Source: Cryphonectria parasitica EP155 (taxonomy: Eukaryota; Ascomycota; Sordariomycetes; Diaporthales; Cryphonectriaceae). Taken from it: a DNA stretch of 64,000 nt. Positions 33,873-45,753 of the stretch are shown in pieces. The translations under genes and the position numbers were made by a program. The stretch spans positions 1,466,653 to 1,530,652 of the forward strand of contig NW_024468915.1 of assembly GCF_011745365.1 (NCBI RefSeq), given 5' to 3'. Numbering within the stretch: position 1 is the stretch's first letter; every line of letters starts with the position of its first letter. Below the pieces are notes generated by a model, which made no database searches, had not been told where the DNA came from, and saw only the letters and a list, made by a program, of their open reading frames with translations.

Positions 33873-34073
33873 CATAACGGACAACCTGAGCCAGGAGTTC
33901 TTGACTGACCCGTGTCTTTTTGGTTTATGCAGAGGCGGATCACCCAGATCAAGGACAAGCGCGCGGCTAAGGAGGAGAGGGAGAGGTACGAGAAGCTGGC
34001 GGCCAAGATGCACAAGAAACGCGTCGAGAGGCTTAAGAGGAAGGAGAAGAGGAACAAGCTCCTCAACTCCTGA
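33438..34073 (+). CDS. CGR1: rRNA-processing protein Cgr1/CgrA
   Basis: Cgr1 is a small basic nucleolar protein needed for 60S ribosome assembly and pre-rRNA processing; it is called CgrA in Aspergillus. Three exons (33438-33543, 33659-33804, 33933-34073) join in frame to 130 residues (yeast Cgr1 is 120). After a short Ala/Thr-rich leader, the core reads [16 protein letters not shown] then [20 protein letters not shown]. The rest is a long charged helix ending [14 protein letters not shown]. This order, the length and the basic C-terminus are diagnostic. Intron 1 is 115 nt; intron 2 is 128 nt and holds a (CA)12 microsatellite. Confidence 0.93.
33841..33864. repeat. (CA)12 microsatellite in CGR1 intron 2
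   Basis: Twelve CA units in a row lie inside the intron 33805-33932, 36 nt after its donor. It does not affect the protein. Confidence 0.9.
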
Positions 34074-34891
34074 GCACCGCCTTGCGGCGGGATAGCGTTG
34101 TTGTTCCAGGATGCCTGCGTCGGGAAAATCAAGATTACCACGAACGATGTCAAGGGAACAAGACGGCCAGCCGCAGTGTGCAATTCTGGCTGGCTGGCTG
34201 GCTGGCTGGCTGGCGGCTGTGTCATGCATCACTTGACGGCCCGGGGAGGGACCAATGTCCCGTAAACATACCGGAGAGGCGCGCATGATGAGACATCTAC
34301 ACCGCTCCGGCTTGGACCGAGATACTGCATTCAGCTGGGCTCAGCTGAGATGGCACTGCGACGTAGCAGCGGTCGTCAAGCAAATTTCGGCGCAAAAAAC
34401 CTACCTGAGCCTCTTCACGGGCCGAAAGGGGCGATCGACTGCTCAATGTGAAACTGGCTGGAGAGACAGGCGGAGGCTGTTTGAGGCTACCCAAGTTTGC
34501 ATCTGCGCAACCGTAGCACATAGGGCACGGAGTGCAATATAGACACCTCCACTTTTGAAAGATTTTTATTGGACAAGCCAACGATGTTGGCAGCTTCCAC
34601 CTCGCAGGAGACACATTTGGCACCACGAAGGCGCATTTTAGTACCCGCAAATTGAAAGCCCCCCCAGATGAGATGAGCAAGGGCCCCTGCAGAAATGACC
34701 CAATCCCAAGCGGCCTTGACCGCAGCATGTGACGCTCCCTCTCGAACACACAACACAGTAGTTCCAGCCTCGCGGCTCGTCGTCGTTGACATAGAAGAAA
34801 GGATCTCCTTTATCGTTTCGAGTACGCCCCAAACCTGGGACGCCACTAGAGGACCACGACGGCACAAAGTGCGGCTAGCCGATTCGCATAG
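34074..34891. other. Intergenic region CGR1 / coiled-coil membrane protein
   Basis: This region contains the CGR1 3' end, a (CTGG)7 tandem repeat and the leader of the next gene. I see no gene. Confidence 0.5.
34186..34213. repeat. (CTGG)7 tandem repeat
   Basis: Seven perfect CTGG units lie 113 nt after the CGR1 stop, probably within its 3' untranslated region. Confidence 0.9.
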
Positions 34892-36182
34892 ATGTCGGGC
34901 GGCGCGGCTATCCCTTTCCCGACGACGAGGGCTGGGCCGTCACCGAATCGTGCGCGCCACCACGTCTCCCGCTCCATCACCGAGCGACTGCCCGGGACGA
35001 CGTCCTCTTCTTCTTCCAGACACGGTCATACTACGCACTCGTCGCACCACCTTCACCAGCATCACCACAACATCACAGGGCATATCTCCTCGTCGCTCCA
35101 CAGGAGGGACAGGAGCCGTGATGAGCGTCACAGGAATATGGCAGTACCGCAGTCGGCGGCGCCCCAGCTCCAGAGCGTGGCCCCCAGGGGGTCGCTCGAG
35201 GTGCCTCGGTTCGATGGTGTAACGTCGGGGTCCCCAAGCCCAGATCAGAGCCGGAGCGCGAGCACGCTGCTCTCCGGCGTGGTCGAGGGTGTCGGACCGG
35301 ATGGGATTCCCCTGAGCAAGGAGGAGCTGCTGCAGAGAGAACGAGTCAAGGCCGAGGCGAGGACGGTGTATGTTCAATCTTCAACCTCTTTACTCCAACT
35401 TCCTCCTCCTCACCCTCCCCGAAGTCTTCCCTTTCGCCCATTCGCGAGCTTCAACAAAGTCCCGTTCTTCTAACTAATGCACCCATCAAACAATGTCCAG
35501 TGGGCTCAGGAATTCCCTGGTCAACCTGACCACCTTCTCGACCACGACCACACACCGCCTCGACGAGGCCTACTACACCGTCCTTCAGAAACTCACGACC
35601 CTCCAGAACACGATTGTGGCCCTCAAGGATCTGGCCGAGGCCTCGAGCGCCACCAGCGCGGGCTTCATCGCCGAGTCGCACTCGGTGCTGGCCGAGGCGG
35701 AAACGCAGCTCGACGCATTTGGCGACTTTGGCGAGCAGCAGGAGCGGGTGCAGGCGCTGCAGGACCGCCTTCACGGCGCGCGGGAGCGCATCGAGGCGCT
35801 GAGCGGGCGGGTGGACGTCGTGAAGCAGCGGGTCGAGCGATGGGAGCGCGCGTGGGCGCAGAGCTGGGAGAATGCGCGGCGCGGCATGCGCATCGTCTGG
35901 GGCGTCCTGCTGGCCCTCGGCTTGGTGGTGCTGGTGCTGTACTGGGGTGCGAGAGCGTATGCGCCCGAGATCGAGGGGGCCTTGGGGGAGCTCAAGGGAG
36001 ACGCCGCGGCTGCTAAGACGAAATTGGAGCACAACAGTCTCGGGGTGGGAGGCGACCTGAGTAGGGCCCAGGATGGAAAGGGAGAAGGAGAAAACGGCAG
36101 CGTGCCTCTGTTGTCTTTCAGTCGGGATAGGGAGGTCACGTTGGCTGGAGACGAGGCTCTGCGGGCGCTGGATGAGCTGTGA
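34892..36182 (+). CDS. Coiled-coil protein with a C-terminal membrane segment, function unknown
   Basis: I do not recognise the family. Two exons (34892-35367, 35501-36182) joined by a 133-nt intron encode 385 residues; the splice restores RTVGLRNSLVNLTTF. The N-terminal 110 residues are disordered with a His/Ser-rich stretch (HLHQHHHNITGH). A helical region from about residue 165 to 285 has SNARE- or tether-like heptads (YYTVLQKLTTLQNTIVALKD, then QERVQALQDRLHGARERIEA and RVDVVKQRVERWERAW). A single membrane segment follows at about 289-306 (IVWGVLLALGLVVLVLYW), with an 80-residue charged tail. This layout suggests an ER, Golgi or nuclear-envelope protein with its coil in the cytosol or perinuclear space; that is inference. 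The high-GC third positions are like its neighbours. Confidence 0.75.
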
Positions 36183-37774
36183 TCCTGTGCTGCGCGTTGC
36201 TCGTAATTATCTATATTAATTTCTATATTTGGTTCCTCGACAACGTCGATACTCGAGATGTCTTTTGGGGGGAAAACATCATCATGACGAAACCATCATA
36301 TCCACACCAGTCGCCTATGAACAAGGGGGAAACGAAAATATAGGCAGCCTCCAGACTATCACCGAGACAATCAATCAAATAATCTTTTATACGTCCTGCT
36401 TGAGCTGGTCTTTGATGAGGTTATGTTCATCACTATGCTGTTGTGTGCCACGGGGCTCAAATCAGCTTGTAAGACAAGTTCAGCCCTGGCCAAAACTATA
36501 AACACTGTGGCTTATGCTAGGGGACGCGCAAGAAACTAACTATTAGGCAGTCTCCCGCGTTGCCTTGGCAAGAAATCCAACAAACCAAGCCGTTTTATTA
36601 AGATGTGCGCACTGAACTCGATGGCAGCCTCAAAGTGCTTGGCAAATCCAGGCGCCAAAAGCGCCCCAAGCCGCAGCGGATGAGGGGTGCCGAGGACACC
36701 CACCCACCCTCTAGCAGGTTCCCACCTGCTACCCTGGGGACGACGTCATCATTCACAGCGCCTCCCATGACTTGATAATATTTCTTGTCCTTTGCATTGA
36801 CTTGGTTTCAGGCCAAATTTCAGAGAAAATATGGCTCCAGTACAGATGGCCAAAAAGGACTCGACTTGACTCGGACCGAGTTTTCAGTGCAATTCCAGGA
36901 TCCTGGATAGTTGAATCCATTGTTGATCCCAGGCAATCAGGATCTTTGTTGAGGCTCACTATCTATTCTGGATGGGGGGCCTTCAGCCTACTCCCATAGT
37001 GTATGGGTTACTGTACTGTGGTACCTTCCCAGCAGCACCCCACTCCCACTGCTTCCAGCTCTTCCTTTGCCGCTTATACTGTACGTAAGGACTGCTGGGG
37101 TAGTCTGACCAACGCCATCATGGGTACCAGTGCATCACATGGGTGAGAGTCACCAATTTGATACCAGCCAACCTCTTGTCACCCCCAGGCCGGCTGGCTG
37201 GGGGCTGTGCTTCCCAGGCTTTGTGCTTTCCCCACTGGTCAGAAGCTCACCCAGTCATGCTGACATTGATTATTCCTTTCCCTGCCACCCACCAGTAGCT
37301 TGGGGAGGGGCCCCTGCCAAGATCAGAGGTCCACAGTACTGTAATTTGTCGTCATCTGCAACTGAACCTGAACTTGCAAAGTGCGGCGCCTCAACACCAC
37401 GTCGATTAATCAAATCCATAATACCTAGACGAGCGTGTTAGTTTTCTCGGTCTCTCTCGCGCCGTTACGTGTACTCTCTCGCTTTCTCTCCTCACCTTTC
37501 TTTTGCATTCTTTGTTCGTATTTGCCAGCTGTTTCTGGCCCTCGCCTTTCAATACTGCTTACTTCATCCTATTTAATTCGATACGACGTGAAAAAGCGCG
37601 CCGTTTTACCCCGCGAAATTGTTGGGTTGCAGCGGTACTGAGCGACTGCGCGCCACCAGCCTCCAACAGAAACTTGCCGTGACGACGTGGAGAACCTACC
37701 TTTTAAGCGACAGTTGGGAAAGAGCTGAGAAGCGATTCGAGCCCTTCGCCTTCGGGAGCTGCACAAGTCTCAAT
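36183..37774. other. Intergenic region upstream of the PX protein
   Basis: This 1.6-kb region holds the 3' end of the coiled-coil gene and the promoter and leader of the PX protein gene. It is CT-rich near 37440-37530 and has GTAC-type motifs near 37010-37030. I see no gene. Confidence 0.5.
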
Positions 37775-40700
37775 ATGTCTTCCATAGATTCCAGCAGTGT
37801 CACAAACAGCCATGCTGCTGAGGCAGAGGCTTCAACGATAGACCTGCCTACACGGACCAACAGCAGCAAATCGAGTCTGCCGCCTCCTGGGCAGACCCTC
37901 ACCGGCAAACAAGAGCATTGTGCGTTGTCCCCAGGCGCCATAGGATTCTATTACTTTAATATTCGAAACTAATCCGCGTATCTTCACATACAGATCTAAA
38001 GAGAGAGCTCATCTCTGAGCAGGTGGGATGGGAGATTAACGAGCTCAACTCGCCCACCGCCCTCCGTCGATTCGGCGCCCCTTTCAAGTCCGACCTGGGC
38101 GAGGTGACGCCCTACGACTCCGAGCTCCCAATCCTCCGCTACATCTTCGTCCACCATGTGCGCGAGTTCCCTTTTCTCGACAAGGCCCGCGAGAAGGAGT
38201 TCTGGCAGGACAAGCTGCAGGTCTTCCTGGAGTCATTTGCGAGCAAGAATATATCTTCCTCCGAGGACCGCCTCGAAGAGACTAAGCGTCGGAAGCTGGC
38301 CAGGAAGAGCCAGAAGCTCGTGGAGCTTATGATGGTCTCGGGCATCCCCACCTCCTCCGGTTTCGAGGAGAGGATCCGCTTCTCGGAGATGGAAGTTGTG
38401 GACAGGGACGCTATCGATACAGGCGTTCTGCACACCCAGCCAGAGGGTAACTACATCAATGGTTGGGATGTGAACATGGCCGGTGTGCGCGTTACAAAGG
38501 TGAAGGGCAGTATCAGATCGCATAAACATGCTGTGAGTTTTGCTTGAGACGGGCGGTACACTGCAACGGGACGAGCGCTGATACCGTAACAGGAATTCTT
38601 GCTGCGTGTCAAGAGGAAAGGCGAGAACGAGTACTTCGTCGGACGCCGCTATGGTGATTTTAACAGACTTCACAAGCAGCTTCGTACCGAGCTACCCGGC
38701 AAGGTCCTCCCGCCTTTGCCAAAGAAGAACAAGACGTCGTCGGTGACTGGTGGTATCTTCAGCGGGGGCGAAGACTCAGATGTTGACTCCGTCTCATCAG
38801 CCTCGACCCAGCGAACAGGTGCTATCAACAACAGCGAGGAGACAACAGCGACAAACAAGAGACTCTCAGTCCGTAGTGCCTTCAATCATAGGAGGAATGG
38901 ATCTAGCGCTTCGTCACTGAGAGGATCTCCAAGGCCGTCGATGGAAGACGGCCCCTTGAGCCCATTCAACCCGCTCAGCCCTCAAAAGAACAATAATGGG
39001 GATGTGGTTCTCTTCCGAGAAGCCCAGCGGATTTCGTTGAGAGCTTTTCTTCGCTCTCTGTTGCAAAACCCGCAGATTTCTCAGAGCAAGGCAATGCAGG
39101 ACTTCCTGACCCAGAACCCTGTAACTCTGAAGGATGAAGACTACGGTGATATCATACAGCGCAAGTCTGTTGATGAGAGGCGCATGGAAGAGCAAAAGAA
39201 ATTCTACGAGATCGCAAGGCAGCGCGCGGCCGACCTTGATATATACATGGAGCAGTAGGTTCAGCCACAAACAGTGTGTCTCGCTCTCACATCTCACGAA
39301 GCTAACGAAAACTCTCCTAGGTTCCGCCAAGAAATCGTGGATGCCAACGGTCTCACAAAGCTGTTCCAGGAAATCAAGGAGAAGGAGACCATCCAAGACC
39401 TGTCGATCCAGTACCAGAAATTCGCCGAGTGGCTTCGGATAGAAGTCGCAGCCACGATCTACCACCTATTCCTGGCCGAGGATAATTCTCCGGAACTGTT
39501 CGCGCAGGCAAAGCGCATCCACTCCCTGATCCCCTACACGATCATCAAAAACATCATCCGGGTCGCCAATCCTGCGGCGGTAATGTCAAGCCTTCTTGAT
39601 GTGTTCCTCGCGCAGCCGTTCGGCACGAAGTCGCTCATGCAGAGGATCTTCTCGCTAGCGCTCCACGATGGTATCAAAAGCTTCCAGAAGTCTATTGACG
39701 CGGTTGCCGCTAAAGTCGGTGACGAGGTCTTTGTCGCGAAGCTGCAGGCGTACTCTGACGCTGAGGAGCATGTCAAGATTGGCATTCGCGAGGAGGCCGC
39801 CAGCGAGGACGTCGACCTGATTGTGGCGATCTTGAGATCGGACCTGCTCGAGCCCAGTCTGACCGGGGAACAGATCCAGAGGCTCTACAACGCCTACGTC
39901 GCCTTCAACAGCGCGGTCGAGAACGTGGACGAGGAGCTGAAGCAGGGTGCGCAGCTGTTCTCGAATCTGAAGACGCTCGTCAAGCTGCAAACGAGGCAGC
40001 GTGATAAGCAGATGATGCTGTCTCTTGTTGAGGAGCCCGTGACGCTGCAGCTGTTCCGGGATCTGTTCACGATCTTTTACGAGCCGCTGGTCCGGGTGTA
40101 CAAGTCAGCCAATGTCTATGGTAGTGTCACAGATTTCGCGGTATTCATGGACGACATGATACAGGTCGTTGAGAAGTGCCGAGAACAGGACGCCTCGGCG
40201 GATCCAAACCAGACCGTCCAGGCATTCATCGACCTGTGCCAGAGGCACGAGCACAACTTTTACAAGTTCGTTCACGAGGTGCATGTCCATGACAACGGCC
40301 TGTTCACGCAGCTGATGGAGTGGATCGAGGACATCCTCGAATTCCTGCGCAAGGGCCCCAAGAACGGGGCGCTGGACATCAACGCGCTGTTCGAGGGTGC
40401 TGTCACGACCACAGTGATTGACAAGGGCTTGGCCACCAAGGAGATCAATGACCTGATCGCGTGGCAGGAGGCCCGGAAGAAGTGGCACCACGACAAGACG
40501 CGGCAGAAGATGGCGGCCGACGGACAAATGGGAGATGCCCTGGTGCCTGGCGCCATGAATTTCACTAGTGCTGATTTCGGGCTCGACCAAATGGACCTGG
40601 AGGACATGGCATACGAGAGCGAGTCGGACTCGGAGGACGAGGCGGAAGAGGACGATGACCTGGACCCGATCGAGGCGGAGCGCCGACGACGAGCGAAGAG

Positions 40701-40812
40701 GCAGGATCGACTCCGACGTACTGCGGGCGAGCCGATCAAGCCGCACGTTGAAGAGGTGCACAAGCTGAAGGAGAACTTCCTGATCATGCTCAGGCAGGTT
40801 CTAGCAGAGTAG
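37775..40812 (+). CDS. PX-domain protein with PX-associated and DUF3818 regions (yeast Lec1/YPR097W-like)
   Basis: The likely role is a phosphoinositide-binding membrane protein in endosomal or contact-site traffic. Four exons (37775-37919, 37994-38532, 38593-39254, 39321-40812) give 945 residues. Junctions restore EHYLKRELISEQV, HKHAEFLLRVKRKG and MEQFRQEIVDANG. Exon 2 encodes a PX-associated helical domain (ELNSPTALRRFGAPF). The PX domain begins near residue 195 (NMAGVRVTKVKG) and shows RRYGDFNRLHKQL and PGKVLPPLPKK. A Ser-rich insert of about 90 residues then separates it from the helix containing FREAQRISLRAFLRSLLQNP. The C-terminal half is a long helical DUF3818-type region. The C-terminus has an acidic stretch (SESDSEDEAEEDDDLDP). 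The resemblance to YPR097W is based on domain order and recalled motifs. Confidence 0.88.
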
Positions 40813-42095
40813 ACGTCCTCTCCTCCAATTAAAAGAAGGGGGGGGGGGGGCGCACTTCTCTGTCTGGTTGGTAGTCTCAGGTGGGATGAATTTCGGGTGC
40901 AAAGCTGGCGTTCAAGGTACCAAGAGGAGTATGGAGAACACACAAGACAGTTCTAGTACTTTCACGGGTACAGGCTTGGATCAGGTCATTCAGGTTACAT
41001 GCCCTTGCATACATTATGGGAGGAGGATTCTCTGCACCTAAAGGTGTCATACCTGGTTTGGCTGGTTGATTGTATTGATTTGCGGTAGTGTTTGGGAGCA
41101 TAACTCCTCAATACCTTTCCTTTCTTTCTCCTCGATCATGAAGATGGAATGGGCAGAACAGTGAATACATGATCTCCCACCTATTTGTTTGTCTCTTGGT
41201 TTCCATGTGCATTCTTTCCTGTAAGTATGTTCAGTGGTGGTATACGCTATATTACAGTGGTGTAATATTGTAGAGCCACGTGCTAGGCTGGCATCAGCGG
41301 GTGCCGTCACGCTGTCCCCAGCACTAGGGATGGGTGTGGGTAGTTGGTGGGGACAGTTGACGTCGAACCCCACACAGGGCACTGCTTGCGGGCGGGTTCC
41401 GTTACTAAACCCATACTTCACCCCCTGGAAACAGTAATGAGTACTAACTGCCATAGTACCACGATACTAAAATCCCAACTAAACTTTGGCTCAATTTTGG
41501 GTGCAGGCCGCTCCGACCCTCTACCCCCCCCCTCGCCCGTCCCGGAACCAGGCCTCACCGCGCGAGGGTCCTTGTCACAGCAGTCATCCTCACCTCATCC
41601 ATCGTGAGTCCGAGCCCAAGAAAGAAAAATAAGAAAAAAGAAAAAAACATCCTTGGTCCCATCTTTTCTCCTCCTTACTAACTGTCTGGCCTTTCTTCCC
41701 TTTTCTTTTACTTTTCCCCTACATCTCAGGGAAAAGCTTAAAATCTTAATTTAATACATCACTCCGTTATTATTATTCGCACTTTGTCTTCTGTCTGTCC
41801 GTCTGCATCGAGAGAGTCAACGCTGACGCCAGGACTGCCGTCTTCAAAGTGCCAGCTAGCTCATCTGGGGCCCCGGCCCGCCTTGCGTGTGTCTCTCTCT
41901 CGTCTCGACGTCGCTAATTCCTTCTCCCTCCGTCTCTTGTTGGGCTCTTGCCAGACACATCAAACGGCGAAACACCCTACCAACCAACGACTCGCCTCAG
42001 TACTAGACCTCCGCGACGCGATCCGTCGTCCCAGAAGCCCACATGGTTCGCGTGCCCGGCAGAATATAACACGAAAGTAAGCACCGGCTTCCGCC
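40813..42095. other. Intergenic region PX protein / DUF726 protein
   Basis: This 1.3-kb region carries a G13 run (40838-40850) 26 nt after the upstream stop, a C9 run (41524-41532) and a pyrimidine-rich leader from 41630 to 41960. I see no gene. Confidence 0.5.
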
Positions 42096-45000
42096 ATGGC
42101 AGGCAGCGAGGAGGAGGAGGTGCAGCAGCGGCAGGAGTCGCCGCCGCCGACCACCTCGACGACGGCGACGGCTCACGGCACGAACAGCGACTCGGAACCG
42201 ACGGCCTCGTCCGAGCCTGGCGGAAGCACTGCAGGAACCCCTGTTCCTGCTGCTGCAGCAGTTGTCGAGTACGACGACTTTGGGCTTCCTATACGTCGAT
42301 CGGCCCAGATACAATACTCGGAAGAGAGGGCCGCGAAGGCTCAGGAGGAGGAGGAAAGCCAGAAGATGCCGAATGGTACACAGGACGGCGAGTCGAGCTC
42401 GGGTCAGCCACAGGGCGGCGTGGAGGGGGAGAATGAAACACAAGAGGATGCGAGCGGGAGTGGTGTGAGTGGGGAGGACGATTTCAAAGACGCGGTCGCT
42501 GCACCGTCCCCAACAAACACAGATTCAGCAAGAGATGGGGAATCCGTTGCGGACGGAACTAATGTTGAAAAGGAGCAAGATGACAAGTCTGCAGAGGCAG
42601 AAAAGGAGGACAAGGCAACGCCGAATGCGGATGGCGTTGAGAAGCCGCAGAAGAGTGCCGCGAAAGACGAAGAACCGGAGCCGGCACTGAACACCGCTGA
42701 TGCAGAAAAGGAGGGTGCTGCGAGGGACGAAAGGCCGCAGCTGGAAGACAGAGCGGACGTCGTTGTCGATAAGACAGACACGGCAGCAGCAGAGCACAAG
42801 GGGCAATTAAGCCGTGCCTCTGGCCCGGAGAGAAACAGCGTTTCCGAGTTCTCCCATCAGCAGGTGACTATGCACGCCGATGAAAATGACCAAGACGACG
42901 ACGACGGCTGGCAGACAATGCCTGCCTTTGCACCCTACGACATGTACGATGACGATAACAGATTGATCGCAAAGGAGTATAATGAGGCGGAGGCGGACGA
43001 CCAGACGTACAGCTACGGGGGCATAGGAGGCGCAGGCAAGGGCTATACGAGGGTCTTTGTGGACGACGATGCCGAGTCCGTGACGAGCATGGACGACAAC
43101 ACGCAGTATCTCTTCAAGAACGCCGGCGGCACCAGCATGATGGACGACGAAGATACGCGAGACGCCGTGTCGCAGATGCAGGCCACCAAGGACCTGCTGA
43201 CTGAGGGCCAGAAGATCGCATATGTGGGCCTGGTGAGGATAGAGCTGTCGCAGATCGTCAAGGACATGGAGGGCATACCGCACACCAGGGCAGCCAAGAA
43301 GGCGGTCCAGCTGGCGGTCGAGGCGGCCAAGATGTGGTCGCAGAAAATTATGATCCGGCTGTACACGCACATGGACATCAGCTCCGCCGAGCAAATCATG
43401 ATCGAGCAGCTGAGCGAGCACGGCGTCATCTCGAGCGACCTGACTCCGCAGCTCATGGCCAACGCGAGGGTGAAGAATCCCATGGCCGATAGGAAGAGCT
43501 CCGTGTCCAGCTCCCGACCGTCATCCGTCGCCTCGCCCAAGCCGCCCCAGTCTGGCTTCTCCTCGCCCAGCAGGGTCAGCGACGAGGCAGCCGCAGAACC
43601 CCCCCCTGCGTACGACAAGCACGAGGGCGAGGAGCTGCCTGCGGTGCGGACGCCATCGCAGCTGCCCTCCAGCGACAAGCTGGACATTGACATCCGGTGG
43701 ACCATCCTGTGCGACCTGTTCCTGGTGCTCATCGCGGACTCCATCTACGACGCCCGGTCGCGTTGCCTGCTGGAGAGGGTGGGCAAGGCTCTCGAAATAG
43801 ACTGGATCGACATCTGTCGGTTCGAGAAGAGGGTTACAGAGGCTCTCGAGATGCAGCAACAGGCGGAGCGGGAGAACTGGAACGAGGATGAGCACAAGGA
43901 GAGCCGCCGGAAGCTGGCGCTCAAGAAGCGCTACATTGTCATGGGCCTGGCGACCGTCGGTGGTGGTCTGGTCATCGGCCTGTCAGCTGGTCTCCTGGCG
44001 CCTGTCATCGGCGCGGGGCTGGCGGCCGGCTTCACCACCATCGGTGTCACGGGCACCAGCACTTTTCTAGGTGGCGCCGCCGCGTCTGCCATCATCACGT
44101 CGGGCGCTGCGGCATCGGGCGGCGTCATCGGAGCCAGGGCTGCCAACAGGCGGACAGGTGCCGTCAAGACGTTTGAATACCGACCTCTGCACAACAACAA
44201 GCGCGTGAACCTGGTGGTCACGGTGGCTGGGTGGATGACAGGCAAGGTGGACGACGTCCGGCTGCCGTTCAGCACTATAGACCCAGTCATGGGTGATATT
44301 TACTCTGTCCTGTGGGAGCCGGAGATGTTGACCAGTATGGGAGACACCATCAACATCCTGGCAACAGAGGTGAGTCTCTTGTGAAAAGGAAAGGAGAAGA
44401 AAGAGACAAAACTGGGTTGACTGACAGCGGTCCTAGGCTCTCACACAAGGTCTTCAACAAGTCCTGGGAAGCACTATTCTGGTCAGTCTGATGGCGGCGC
44501 TGCAGCTTCCCGTCGTCCTGACCAAGCTCTCCTACCTGATCGACAACCCCTGGTCCGTGTCGCTCGACAGGGCGTGGGCTGCAGGTTTGATCCTGGCGGA
44601 CTCCCTGATCGAGCGGAACCTGGGCACGCGGCCCATCACGCTCGTGGGCTACTCCCTGGGCTCGAGAGTCATCTTCTCATGTCTCCTCGAGCTAGCCCGC
44701 AAGGGCGCTGTGGGACTGGTCCAGAACGTCTACATGTTTGGCTCGCCAATTGTGGTCAAGACGGACGAGTATCTCAAAGTGCGGACTGTCGTTTCGGGCC
44801 GCTTCGTCAACGGGTACCACCGCAACGACTGGATCCTGGGATACCTCTTCCGCCTGACGAACGGCGGCATCCGGCGGGTGGCTGGTCTGGCCCCTGTTGA
44901 AGGCATCCCTGGACTAGAGAATATGGATGCCTCGGAGTTTGTGGCGGGACATATGGACTACCGAAGGTCGATGCCACGTCTGATGCGCGAGAGCGGCTGG

Positions 45001-45753
45001 CTGGTGGAGAGCGACGAGTTCGCCGAGATTGAGAACCCCGACCCCGAGAATCACACGGACAGGCAGCGCGAGCTGATCAACGAGATCGAGGAGGCGAGAA
45101 AGCAGCTGGAGAAGGAGGGCAATGCCAATAGCGGTCGTAAGAGCGGCGCGTTTGGCGGCTTCTTCAGCCGCAGGAAGAAGGCGCAGAAGGCTGAGTGGGA
45201 GGTGTACGAAGACTCCAAGGGCGCGGGAGCCAGCGAGGCAGGGGCAGCAGCGGCACCGTCGGGCAAGACGGAGGACAAGGACGGTAACAACCACGGCGTG
45301 CTCTTTGATGTGGACGCGATGCGTGCCGAGCTAGCCAGGAGCCAGACGGACGAGACACTACAGGTGCGCGAGCTGCAGTCCACACTGCCGCCGATGCGGA
45401 TCCCCAGCCCGAGGGTGTCCCTGAGCCAGACGAAGAGTGACTACGCGGGCTATCACTCGAAACACCCCTCGTCTGATTACGGGCCCTCTGGCGCACACCA
45501 CCAACACCAGTACCAACCGGATCACGACGACGAGATCCAGATGACCTTCGACACGGGCTTTGACGAGCCGCCTCGGTCTCAGAGAAGCCAGACGATCCCA
45601 GCCGCAGACCATTCCTCCTACACAGCAGCAAGACCAGAGATCAAGACGGCGCACACGGTTCCCAACATAGGCACAGCGGCCTCAAACCCCTGGGCCGACC
45701 CGGACGATGACGACTTTGGCAAGGAGGAAGAGATCTCGATGACTTTTGCTTGA
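42096..45753 (+). CDS. DUF726 (TMCO4/Mil1-type) alpha/beta-hydrolase membrane protein
   Basis: Yeast Mil1 (YFL034W) is a putative lipase of this family that binds clathrin adaptor AP-1; by homology this protein should act in Golgi/endosome traffic or lipid turnover. Two exons (42096-44369, 44437-45753) encode 1196 residues; the junction restores LATEALTQGLQQVLGSTIL. The first 250 residues are acidic and disordered. A Gly/Ala-rich hydrophobic block follows at about residues 613-683 (VGGGLVIGLSAGLLAPVIG and after), the family's membrane hairpin. The nucleophile elbow GYSLGS (GxSxG) lies near residue 828 in LVGYSLGSRVIF. The C-terminal 300 residues are disordered with DxxF-like peptides (DEIQMTFDTGF, EEISMTFA), possible adaptor-binding sites. 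Strong Kozak context (GCCATGG) supports the start. Confidence 0.88.

Noticed and set aside
33841..34213. CRISPR-like or transposon repeat around the CA and CTGG tracts
   Set aside because: These are simple microsatellites without spacers, terminal inverted repeats or any transposase-like frame.
42003..44290. Long minus-strand open frames antisense to the DUF726 gene
   Set aside because: They arise from high third-position GC of the plus-strand gene and have no independent signals.
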